From the NCBI RefSeq assembly GCF_002483235.1, contig NZ_DLHN01000018.1:1-64000 (forward strand): a stretch of DNA of 64,000 bases. Direction: 5' to 3'. The notes under the pieces are model-generated. The model ran no database searches. It was given only the letters and a program-made list of their open reading frames with translations, and was not told the origin of the DNA. This document shows positions 16,847 through 25,102 of this stretch, in pieces (the first letter of the stretch is position 1; every line of letters begins with the position of its first letter). This stretch comes from Pedobacter glucosidilyticus. GTDB taxonomy: Bacteria > Bacteroidota > Bacteroidia > Sphingobacteriales > Sphingobacteriaceae. The translations under genes and the position numbers were made by a program.

Positions 16847-18292
16847 TTAATAACCAACATTTTGTATTAACGATGGGTCTTTCTGGATTTCACCAGTTGG
16901 AACAGGAAAAAGCAGCTGTGTAGCAGGTATTATTTTATTTAGTTCTGCACCCATTACCGTAATTGCTGTACCGGTACGTAATAAATCAAACCAACGGTGC
17001 CCCTCAAAAGCAAGCTCCATTTTTCTTTCGTTTAAAATTACACTTTGAGTAAGTTGAGCCGCTGTTAAAATTGGCATAGAGGCTCTGGTCCTGATCTTAT
17101 TAAATTCATTAATAATTTCTGATGCTCTTGCAGGAGACTGCATCACCAAAGCTTCTGCATACATTAATACAACATCTGCATAGCGGGTAACAATAAAATT
17201 ATTATTCTGGTTTAATAAGCCCGTATTTAATGTGATTAACTTTTTTGGAAACGGGTCTTTTATTGGAAGATTGTTGGCCGGGTTAATAACACTTTCTACT
17301 ATCCAGGTATTTAAACGTACTAGGTCATTAGTAGCTTTATATTGTGCTATTAATTTATCAGAAACCCAAATAGATTCATTACTGCCTTGTGTGCCTACTA
17401 ATGGTGCTGCTTCATACCCCACCCATCTTTGGTAGGTACTGCCGTCTTCAAGAGTTTCATCATATTGAATTTCAAAAATAGATTCCTGGTTATTTTCATT
17501 TTTGACATCGAAGATGGAGGCCAGTTGAGGCAAAAGAATATACTGTTGTGAATCTATTACTTTTTTTAATGCGCTTTCTGCTTCCGGATAATTTTTTAGG
17601 GTTAAATAAACTTTCCCTAACATGGTATAACCCGCACCTGAAGTTATGCGTCCTAGCTGATTAGCTGCTAATTGATTTCTTAACCTGCAATTTTCTCCTG
17701 CAAATTTAAAGTCAGGGATGATGATATCAGAATAAATTTTGCTTACAGGAGTGCGTCCTATCCCCACAGCTTCATTAGGGTCTTCATAAGCTTTTGTTAC
17801 CATGGGTACATCACCATAAAGTTGTACCAATATAAAATAGTTTAAAGCTCTTATAAATTTTGCTTCGCCAAGATAAGATTTTAATAATGCCTCTTCTCCG
17901 TGTATCACGGTAAAATCTCCGGCTTCAATTACCTGTATCATCCTGTTACAACGCTGAATATTTACGTAAGCATTGCTCCAGATACCAGCCTGGGAAAAAG
18001 TAAGATTTTTTGTAAATGCATCAATATTAAATGCTACTGCAACATTAGACTGGTTTTTCCAGGGCGAAAATTCATCTGAAATTAATCCCAATGTCCAGGC
18101 AACATTACCTCCGTTATAAAAATTTTGTAGCGGAACGTAACACCCTATGATACCTTTTTCTAGTTGTGGAAGGTTTTGATAATATGCTTCGGAAGATAAT
18201 TGATCTTCTGGTACTCGGTTTAAAAAATCTTTTGAACAGGCTGTAAACAGAAATACTGTTAATAAGGTTATTATATTTTTAAAAATTTTCAT
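16847..18292 (-). CDS. SusD-like glycan-binding lipoprotein
   Basis: A 481-residue RagB/SusD family lipoprotein (lipobox FTAC, Cys 19, followed by the common KDFLNRVPEDQLS start). The TPR-like helical region and the family landmarks AKFIRALNYFILVQLYGDVPMVT, RYADVVLMYAEAL and LAFEGHRWFDLLRTG are present. It would cap the SusC transporter on the cell surface and bind the oligosaccharide. It follows its SusC partner by 19 bases. It is distinct from the two SusD proteins at 27.6 and 32.4 kb, so this pair probably takes a different fragment of the substrate. Confidence 0.93.
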   Translation of the reverse strand: MKIFKNIITLLTVFLFTACSKDFLNRVPEDQLSSEAYYQNLPQLEKGIIGCYVPLQNFYNGGNVAWTLGLISDEFSPWKNQSNVAVAFNIDAFTKNLTFSQAGIWSNAYVNIQRCNRMIQVIEAGDFTVIHGEEALLKSYLGEAKFIRALNYFILVQLYGDVPMVTKAYEDPNEAVGIGRTPVSKIYSDIIIPDFKFAGENCRLRNQLAANQLGRITSGAGYTMLGKVYLTLKNYPEAESALKKVIDSQQYILLPQLASIFDVKNENNQESIFEIQYDETLEDGSTYQRWVGYEAAPLVGTQGSNESIWVSDKLIAQYKATNDLVRLNTWIVESVINPANNLPIKDPFPKKLITLNTGLLNQNNNFIVTRYADVVLMYAEALVMQSPARASEIINEFNKIRTRASMPILTAAQLTQSVILNERKMELAFEGHRWFDLLRTGTAITVMGAELNKIIPATQLLFPVPTGEIQKDPSLIQNVGY

Positions 18293-18311
18293 GATTATTC
18301 TGATTTGATGG

Positions 18312-21300
18312 TTAGAAACTTAAATTTAAACCAAAACTGGCCGTACGGGCCAAAGGATAACTTGTCTCATCTGTACCTTGTGTACGGGCGTCAATACCAG
18401 CAACGTTAGCTTCTGGGTTAAAACCATGATATCCTGTAAACATAAAGGCATTTTGAACGCTTAAGTAAAGCCGGCAATTACTAATCTTGTATCTGGATAA
18501 TACTTTTGTTGGTATGGTATAACCCAAGGTTACGTTATTAATATTTAGAAATGTTCCTTTCTCAATGTTTTGAGATGATGTGGTAAATTGTTTTGTATAT
18601 GATTTTCTGTTAGGAGCTTCATACTTGGCATCCGGACGATCAGGTCTCCAGTAATTATCAAAGAAAAATTGCGGTACATTATTAGTACCGCTGTTTCCAC
18701 CAAAAACGTTTCTTCTGAATGAACGCAGATTGATATCGCCACCTACAACGCCACTTAATTGTACGTTCATATCAAATCTTTTGTAAGCAAAAGCATTATT
18801 CATCCCAAACACAAAATCTGGCTGTGGGTTACCTATAACGGTATAATCATTTACATCTATTATACCATCCATATTAACATCTGCATACCTGCCATCGCCG
18901 GGTACACTTCTTGTGATAACAGTTGCACCGTATATGATAGGTGTTGTTTTTACCTCTTCCCAATCACGATATGGATGTAAGTAACTAAATCCGAAAATGT
19001 TAGATAATGGCTTGCCTTCTTCTGAACGGGTATCAGTTCCTATTAATGGATTTTTTTGTGGCCCCAAATCCAGAACTTTATTTCTTACATAAGAGATATT
19101 AAAATTAGTATTCCATTTGAATGTTCCTATCAGGTTTTTGCTGTTAACGGTAAATTCCATCCCTCTATTCCTCATAGCAGAAATATTACGTGTTTGGCTG
19201 CTAAAGCCTGTAGCACCTACCAGGGCAACGTTGTAAAGCATATCTGTTGTTTTACGATTGAAATATTCGTATGTAAAATCAACTCTTCCGTTTAATAAAG
19301 TAACATCCGTAGCGATGTTGAAATCTTCTGTTGATTCCCAACCTAGCTGGGTGTATGGAATGCCTACATCATTAGTACCGATATAATAGGATGCTGTTGT
19401 ACCGCCAAAAGTATAGTCTGATGTTGCCAAGCGGTTTAGTGCCAGGTAATCTGCTATACTGCTATTACCTACTTTACCCCAGCCGCTTCTGATCTTCCAA
19501 TCTGATACTACCTTTTTTATCCCTTTCATAAAAGGTTCATCAGAAATTCTCCAGGCTGCAGAAAAAGAAGGAAAGTTACCGTATTTATTATCTGGCCCAA
19601 ATTTAGAAGATCCATCTCTTCTAAAACTTGCAGTTAAATAATATCTGCTGTTAAAATTGTATAATAATCTTGTAAATACACCTAGCATGGTTGATGTCCT
19701 GGGATTTGTTCTTACATCATTTAAAGGATTATCTATAGTGCTTGAGTTTGCTAAGGCTGTAATATCATCCACAAAGAAATCAAGCTTTTTAAGATAAGTG
19801 TCTTTATAGGTAGTTTTTTCTGCCTGAAACCCTACTACCGCTGTAATAGCATGCTGTTTAAGTTGTTTTACATAAGAAAGAATGTTTTGTGTGTTTAGAT
19901 AAATCCTATTTTGTGCTTCTGAAACACCAACAGACCTCGAATTTGGGGTACTTGTTGTAGGTACCGTAGTTGGAGAAAAATATTCACCCGTACGATTTCT
20001 AATTTCTGTATTCAGCTCGCTTCTAAAATTAAAATCTTTCAGGAATTTAACATCGCCATATACTGACCCTATATTTCTGAAATTGTATCCGTTTGTGGTA
20101 ATAGCTAATAAGCTGTAAGGATTAATTTGCCCACCTAAATCAAAATCATAAGGTCCGTTTACCACGCTACCCAAATATGCTGGTTTGCCCGCTGCATCAA
20201 AAGGTGCAAAAATTGGAGGCATAGCCAAAGCGGTACCAAAAAATCCGTTTGGCCCATCGTTACCTTCCATTTTATCTAGTTTGTCAAATATTTCATAAGA
20301 AGGTGCCAGGTTTAACCCTACTTTAATATTATCATTTAGCTTTATATCAACTACCCCTCTTGCTCCGTATCGTTTATAGCCAGATGCTTTAACTAAACCT
20401 TTTTGATCAAAATAATTCCCTGATATTCTATAGGTAGTACCTTCGTTTCCTCCGGAAGCAGATAACTGATAATCCTGAACGCGGCCTAACTGGGTAATCT
20501 CATCCATCCAGTTAACATCATTCATATTATTTTTAATATTATCACTTAAAACAAACCAGCGCTCAATTCTGGGGTCGCTGTTAATTCCTTCTCTGTTAAG
20601 CGCTTTTAAATTGGCAAGTCTTTGCGCATCAGGAGTATCCCAGGTATAAGATCGTTTTTTGTCATCCCATAAAAAAGGATCTTGTATAACATAAGCCTGA
20701 GACCTGGAATCACTTATAAACTGAAGAAATTCTGATCTGTCTAAAACTTCTATATTATTGATGATTCCCTGAATACCCTGGTTTGCGTTAAATGAAATAG
20801 TTGGCTTTCCGCTTTTTCCACGTTTTGTAGTAATTAATACAACCCCGTTAGATGCCCTGGCCCCATATATAGCAGAAGAAGATGCATCTTTTAATATCTG
20901 GATAGATTCTATATCACTTGGGTTAATGGCATTTAACGGATTTTCATTCTTATCATAAGAATCTGGCAAAGGCATTCCATCTATTACATAAAGAGGTGCA
21001 GAACTGGCACTGATAGAACCCATACCACGGATAATAACGCTTTGGCCTGCCCCGGGAGCTGCATTACCTGCCGATACCCTAACCCCGGCAGCCTTCCCTG
21101 CAATAGCCTGGTCAAAGCCTGCCACTGGCTGGTCTTTTAAATCATTAGCAGAAATAGTTACGGTAGAGGTAGAAACATCTCTTTTTTTGATAGTTCCGTA
21201 TCCAATTACCACTACCTCGTCTAAAGATTTATCATTGGGCTTTAAAATGATATCTACTACGGTACGATTATTTATCGCAACTTCCTGGGTAGTGTATCCC

Positions 21301-21587
21301 AGATAAGAAAATACCAATGTTTGGTTGTTAGCAGCTACATCTATACTAAACTGCCCGTTCACATTGGTTGTTGTACCAGATGTAGTGTTCTGGATTTGCA
21401 CACTTACGCCTATAAGTGGTTCGCCCAATTCATCTTTTACTGTTCCGGTAACTTTAGACTGTGATTGCGCAGCAAAAGAAACCAGAATTAAAAGAGAAGC
21501 AGTAAAAAAGCATTTTACCATACGCGGTAAAGTTTTAAAATCTCTAATTACGTGAAGAGATTTCCCCCTGTTTAATTGTTTTTTCAT
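18312..21587 (-). CDS. SusC-like TonB-dependent oligosaccharide transporter
   Basis: A 1091-residue outer-membrane transporter. After the signal sequence (about residues 22-42) come a carboxypeptidase-D-regulatory-like domain (VTGTVKDELGEPLIGVSV, about 45-115), a TonB box/plug region (LDEVVVIGYGTIKKRDVSTS, then IIRGMGSI and GVVLITTKRGKSG), and the beta barrel ending in GLNLSF. It imports oligosaccharides with energy from TonB/ExbBD. It heads the SusC-SusD-lipoprotein operon and is driven by promoter site D about 110 bases upstream. Confidence 0.94.
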   Translation of the reverse strand: MKKQLNRGKSLHVIRDFKTLPRMVKCFFTASLLILVSFAAQSQSKVTGTVKDELGEPLIGVSVQIQNTTSGTTTNVNGQFSIDVAANNQTLVFSYLGYTTQEVAINNRTVVDIILKPNDKSLDEVVVIGYGTIKKRDVSTSTVTISANDLKDQPVAGFDQAIAGKAAGVRVSAGNAAPGAGQSVIIRGMGSISASSAPLYVIDGMPLPDSYDKNENPLNAINPSDIESIQILKDASSSAIYGARASNGVVLITTKRGKSGKPTISFNANQGIQGIINNIEVLDRSEFLQFISDSRSQAYVIQDPFLWDDKKRSYTWDTPDAQRLANLKALNREGINSDPRIERWFVLSDNIKNNMNDVNWMDEITQLGRVQDYQLSASGGNEGTTYRISGNYFDQKGLVKASGYKRYGARGVVDIKLNDNIKVGLNLAPSYEIFDKLDKMEGNDGPNGFFGTALAMPPIFAPFDAAGKPAYLGSVVNGPYDFDLGGQINPYSLLAITTNGYNFRNIGSVYGDVKFLKDFNFRSELNTEIRNRTGEYFSPTTVPTTSTPNSRSVGVSEAQNRIYLNTQNILSYVKQLKQHAITAVVGFQAEKTTYKDTYLKKLDFFVDDITALANSSTIDNPLNDVRTNPRTSTMLGVFTRLLYNFNSRYYLTASFRRDGSSKFGPDNKYGNFPSFSAAWRISDEPFMKGIKKVVSDWKIRSGWGKVGNSSIADYLALNRLATSDYTFGGTTASYYIGTNDVGIPYTQLGWESTEDFNIATDVTLLNGRVDFTYEYFNRKTTDMLYNVALVGATGFSSQTRNISAMRNRGMEFTVNSKNLIGTFKWNTNFNISYVRNKVLDLGPQKNPLIGTDTRSEEGKPLSNIFGFSYLHPYRDWEEVKTTPIIYGATVITRSVPGDGRYADVNMDGIIDVNDYTVIGNPQPDFVFGMNNAFAYKRFDMNVQLSGVVGGDINLRSFRRNVFGGNSGTNNVPQFFFDNYWRPDRPDAKYEAPNRKSYTKQFTTSSQNIEKGTFLNINNVTLGYTIPTKVLSRYKISNCRLYLSVQNAFMFTGYHGFNPEANVAGIDARTQGTDETSYPLARTASFGLNLSF

Positions 21588-21694
21588 GTATTTTATTTAG
21601 GTTATAAGGTTTGGTTAGCAATCTACTTTATCAGAAATTTCCAACTAAAAAAGTAACATTACGAAAGCTTCTTTTTTAAAGTATTTTGATTGTA

Positions 21695-21760
21695 CAATAG
21701 TAACAGATTAAGACACAGCGCTTATATACCACAGTATCTATATTCTGTACAGCAGTATAG
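21695..21760 (-). promoter_or_regulatory. PUL promoter site D (first SusCD operon)
   Basis: Half-sites on the plus strand are TATACCACAGTATC (21725-21738) and TGTACAGCAGTATA (21746-21759), period 21. The -7-like element TACTATTG (minus strand) is at 21695-21702, 22 bp away. This lies in a 412-bp divergent gap before the plus-strand gene at 22000; the only other structure I see there is a short hairpin at 21945-21968. Confidence 0.78.
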
Positions 21761-21944
21761 AAAAGGTAAAAAACCTTCATTTCCCTATTGAAAAGTAGGT
21801 TTTATAAGATGACATTGATTTTATGAGCATAATTTCTGAAAAGAAAAAAATTGCTAGTAAAGACAAAAAGAGAATCCTGTACATAACTCTAATACCTGTA
21901 TACATAAGTAAAAAAAGTAATTGAGATACTTTTGAATTAACCAA

Positions 21945-21968
21945 CGAATAAAAATCAAAATTTATTCG
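21945..21968. other. Short inverted repeat upstream of the T9SS protein gene
   Basis: CGAATAAA (21945-21952) and TTTATTCG (21961-21968) form an 8-bp perfect inverted repeat around an 8-base spacer, about 30 bases before the start at 22000. It could be an operator or a leader hairpin. It is AT-rich, so chance is a fair alternative. Confidence 0.3.
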
Positions 21969-21999
21969 AACATAATTTTTAAACCTTAATTAATAAAAC

Positions 22000-23142
22000 A
22001 TGAAAAAAAATTACTTAACCTTTTTGGGCTTGATGACAACTGTTTTAAGTGTACAAGCGCAGGATCCTACTGTTAATGCTCCAACGCCACCTTATGCAAG
22101 TTCTTTAGTTCAATCTATCTTTAGCGATACTTATACCAATGCAGTAACAGTTTCACAATTTAACGAGAGTACAGGTAGGGCACAATTAAATGGTTTAGCT
22201 ATTCCAAATCCTGGAGCAGGAAACCCTAATTTAAATATAGCTGGAAATCAAATTTTAAAATATACTTTTACCAATTCTACCGGATACTACACGCCAATCT
22301 TACTGGCTACTACAATTAATGCCTCTTCTGATAGGTATTTACATATTGATATTTATACTCCAAATGGAGGAATGCCTAAGTTCAAGATTATAGACTACGG
22401 ACCTGATGGTGTTAGTACAGCACCTAATTCAGAGGTAGTTTTAACACCTACCAGCTTTACTCAGGGGGCATGGAATAGCTATGATTTTCTGATTACTTCT
22501 GTTGCAAATAAAAGTAACGTTTGGAAAATTTTAATTGAAGGAACTGGTTTATTTGATTATTACGTTGATAATGTTTATTTCCATGCCTCAACCACCTTAC
22601 CTGTTGCCTTAACAGACTTTGTGGTTAAAGCTTTCTCTAATAGTGTTGTATTAAATTGGAAAACTGCTTCTGAAGAAAAATTCAATGGTTTTGAGGTTGA
22701 GCATAGAACAGATAATGCTGATTTTAAAGCTATTAATGGTGCATTTGTCAGTGGTGGTAAAAATACTTATAGCTATACCCATAACAATCCTGCAAATGGT
22801 AATAACTATTACAGATTAAAAATGGTTGATCAAGACGGTACTTTCGAATATTCTGATATACAAGCTGTTCAATTTGATTTAGCTGGTGCTGATGTTAAAA
22901 TTCAATGCTATCCTAACCCAGTTACTGATCAGTTAAACATCCGTTTTAATGCTCATACTGTGGGCGAGGCTATCATCTCTCTTCAAGATTTACAAGGAAG
23001 AACCATCAGTCAAACTAAAGTAAATGCTACTAGTGGCGATAATCAATCGGTTATGAACACCAGTAGTTTAAATAAAGGAGTCTATTTGGTTAGCATTTCT
23101 TTAAATGGAAAAGTACTTGACTCCCAAAAAATTGTAAAGTAG
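22000..23142 (+). CDS. T9SS-secreted protein with N-terminal jelly-roll domain
   Basis: A 380-residue secreted protein: signal peptide (to about residue 20, VQAQ), a carbohydrate-binding-module-like beta domain (about 30-195), a fibronectin-like segment starting LPVALTDFVVKAFSNSVVLNWKTASEEKFNGFEVE, and a C-terminal type IX sorting domain (CYPNPVTDQLNIRF to the end). No catalytic motif is seen, so it is probably a glycan-binding surface or released protein. It is the only plus-strand gene in the PUL and lacks the direct-repeat promoter. A strong terminator follows its stop. Confidence 0.75.
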   Translation: MKKNYLTFLGLMTTVLSVQAQDPTVNAPTPPYASSLVQSIFSDTYTNAVTVSQFNESTGRAQLNGLAIPNPGAGNPNLNIAGNQILKYTFTNSTGYYTPILLATTINASSDRYLHIDIYTPNGGMPKFKIIDYGPDGVSTAPNSEVVLTPTSFTQGAWNSYDFLITSVANKSNVWKILIEGTGLFDYYVDNVYFHASTTLPVALTDFVVKAFSNSVVLNWKTASEEKFNGFEVEHRTDNADFKAINGAFVSGGKNTYSYTHNNPANGNNYYRLKMVDQDGTFEYSDIQAVQFDLAGADVKIQCYPNPVTDQLNIRFNAHTVGEAIISLQDLQGRTISQTKVNATSGDNQSVMNTSSLNKGVYLVSISLNGKVLDSQKIVK

Positions 23143-23169
23143 TTTATATAATAGTTGGTTTATGTTAAG

Positions 23170-23208
23170 AGGTGCCCTTATCAACTGATAAGGCACCTTT
23201 TTTTTATT
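23170..23208 (+). terminator. Rho-independent terminator after the T9SS gene
   Basis: A GGTGCC...GGCACC stem, extended by TTATC/GATAA pairing around a short loop, is followed by eight T residues. It lies 28 bases after the stop of the gene ending at 23142. Confidence 0.85.
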
Positions 23209-23400
23209 AAAATTAAACCCCGTTGGGGTTGGTATATAGATGATGGTATTATCCCCTTGTTATTAAAATTAAACCCCGTTGGGGTTATTATTAGTAAAAT
23301 GAGTTTATGTTATTAATATTGAACCCCGTTGGGGTTGGTATATAGATGATAGTTTTATCCCTTTTTTATTAAAATTGGAACCCGTTGGGGTATGCATATA
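23203..23400. repeat. Four tandem REP-like palindromic repeats
   Basis: Four copies of a unit begin with about ATTAAAATTAA and carry the palindrome AACCCCGTTGGGGTT at 23216-23230, 23272-23286 and 23322-23336. A decayed fourth copy lies around 23378-23391. The unit spacing is 56, 50 and about 56 bp. Copies 1 and 3 also share the downstream segment GGTATATAGATGAT. Similar intergenic palindromes are widespread in Bacteroidota genomes and are usually linked to REP-associated transposases acting in trans. The cluster sits between two convergent genes. Confidence 0.75.
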
Positions 23401-23429
23401 GATATGCAAATCAAACCTATTAATCATAA

Positions 23430-23461
23430 ATAAGCCCCGATACTTATCAAGTCGGGGCTTA
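23430..23461. terminator. Hairpin terminator between convergent genes
   Basis: AAGCCCCGA and TCGGGGCTT form a 9-bp stem around an 11-base loop, directly beside the sulfatase stop at 23466. T-rich sequence follows better on the plus strand than on the minus strand, so it may serve both directions. Confidence 0.65.
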
Positions 23462-23465
23462 CTTT

Positions 23466-25028
23466 TTATTTATGTTCTGTATTATTTACGGTTTCTTTTC
23501 TCTTGAGGTTTGATGGAAATTCTGCCACTGGCGAGCCGTATTCGTATCTTAATATACTTTGCCCTCCACTATCTGGATAAAGCGGAATATACATTCCTGA
23601 TGATTGTATCAATTGCGAAAACAATTCTTTATTCATTCGTTTGGCAATTTCTTGATGTTTGGGGCTATGAATTAAATTAACTGCTTCTTCAGGGTCTTCT
23701 TGTAAGTCATACAATTCATCGGTATCCCAAATTCCATGATAATGAATGTATTTATACCTATCGCCACGTAAAGCATGAATAGTTGGTGTTTGAGGATAGT
23801 TTCTTTCCCAATAGTATTCATACATCAATCCTGATCTCCAACTAATTTTTTTACCAGCCAATAATGGCAGAAAGCTTTGTCCGTCCATATAAGCCGGTGC
23901 TTTTAAACCTGCTACTTCTAATAATGTTGGTGCTATATCAATATTAGCTACAGCCTCTTTTACCACAGTTCCTGGTTTAATTAATGCAGGATGATAGGCT
24001 AACATGGGTACTCGCATAGATGCCTCATAAGCTGTACGCTTATCTATAATGCCATGCTCACCAAATTGAAAACCATTATCGCCCATATAAACAATAAGGG
24101 TTGATTCTAACAAACCTTGTTGTTTTAAAGTCTCTATCACTTTACCTACTGATGCATCAACGCTATATAATGTTTCTGCATATCTTTTATAATACTCGCC
24201 AATATCTAAATTGCTATGGTAAGGAAATTCTACCCCATGCCAAGAGTTTCTTTGGTTTTGCAACCACATAGGCGCACCTTGATGTGTTCCTGTTAGCATG
24301 GTTTTAGGCGGATTAAATTGATGATTTGCAGACATCCCTTTATCTCTATCAGCCGGAATAAAATCGGCATGAACACCTTTATGTGAAAGGTAAAGCATAA
24401 AAGGTTTATCCTTTTTTCTGGATTGGATAAAATCTACGGCATAATCTGTTAACTCATCTGTAATGTAGCCTTTTTGCTTTACTTGTTTACCATTTACGTT
24501 TAAGCCATGTACATCTGGTAAGTAAGAACCTTGTCCTTTAAAAGATACCCAATAATCAAAACCACGCTGAGGATCATCAAAATCACCGCCCATGTGCCAC
24601 TTACCTATTAAAGCTGTTTGGTAACCTTTAGCTTGTAAATACTGTGAATAAAACACCAAATCTTTAGATACTGGATTTTGGTTATCTACCACTTTATGTT
24701 TATGCGCATATAAACCTGTTAAAATAGAGGCTCTTGATGGTGAGCACAAAGAAGTAGTGACAAAAGCATTAGGCAAATAAGCACCGTTTTTAGCTAAAAA
24801 ATCAAGGTTTGGAGTTTTAATAAAGGTTTGAGATTTCAAAAATCCTAGTGCATCAAACCGATGATCATCAGTTAAGATAAAAACAATATTCTTAGGCTGT
24901 TGCCCCTTAATACTTTCTAACTTTAAAGAAGCATTTTTTTGTTGAACGATGGCATTTTGCGCAAATACCAAACTACTGCAGCAAAGTAATAACCAAACAG
25001 CTGTAATTTTAAATGGATGTTTTAGCAT
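23466..25028 (-). CDS. Family S1 sulfatase
   Basis: A 520-residue exported sulfatase. It has a signal peptide (to about residue 23), metal-binding D54/D55 in FILTDDHRFD, and the active-site motif C95-S-P-S-R, whose Cys is converted to formylglycine by a maturase not encoded here. A second metal site lies in YMGDNGFQFGEHG. The overall look is that of N-acetylglucosamine-6-sulfatase and related glycosaminoglycan sulfatases, but the subfamily cannot be fixed by eye. It is downstream of a heparinase-like lyase in one unit, separated from it by 74 bases that contain a perfect palindrome which could reduce sulfatase expression. Confidence 0.9.
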   Translation of the reverse strand: MLKHPFKITAVWLLLCCSSLVFAQNAIVQQKNASLKLESIKGQQPKNIVFILTDDHRFDALGFLKSQTFIKTPNLDFLAKNGAYLPNAFVTTSLCSPSRASILTGLYAHKHKVVDNQNPVSKDLVFYSQYLQAKGYQTALIGKWHMGGDFDDPQRGFDYWVSFKGQGSYLPDVHGLNVNGKQVKQKGYITDELTDYAVDFIQSRKKDKPFMLYLSHKGVHADFIPADRDKGMSANHQFNPPKTMLTGTHQGAPMWLQNQRNSWHGVEFPYHSNLDIGEYYKRYAETLYSVDASVGKVIETLKQQGLLESTLIVYMGDNGFQFGEHGIIDKRTAYEASMRVPMLAYHPALIKPGTVVKEAVANIDIAPTLLEVAGLKAPAYMDGQSFLPLLAGKKISWRSGLMYEYYWERNYPQTPTIHALRGDRYKYIHYHGIWDTDELYDLQEDPEEAVNLIHSPKHQEIAKRMNKELFSQLIQSSGMYIPLYPDSGGQSILRYEYGSPVAEFPSNLKRKETVNNTEHK

Positions 25029-25045
25029 ATTATAAAAATAAAAAG

Positions 25046-25082
25046 GTCTGCCATTTATTTCATCATGAAATAAATGGCAGAC
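25046..25082. promoter_or_regulatory. 37-bp perfect palindrome between lyase and sulfatase genes
   Basis: Arms at 25046-25063 and 25065-25082 are exact reverse complements (18 bp each) around a single central base. On the minus strand the hairpin is followed by CTTTTTATTTTTATAA and then the sulfatase start. This resembles an intrinsic terminator or attenuator inside the operon; an mRNA-processing hairpin or a protein operator are alternatives. Confidence 0.75.
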
Positions 25083-25102
25083 ACAAGTTTTCTTTTTTTG
25101 TA

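Noticed and set aside
23203..23400. Regular repeats considered as a CRISPR array
   Set aside because: The units are palindromic, diverge, and the spacers are partly repeated (copies 1 and 3 share the same downstream sequence); no cas genes are nearby.
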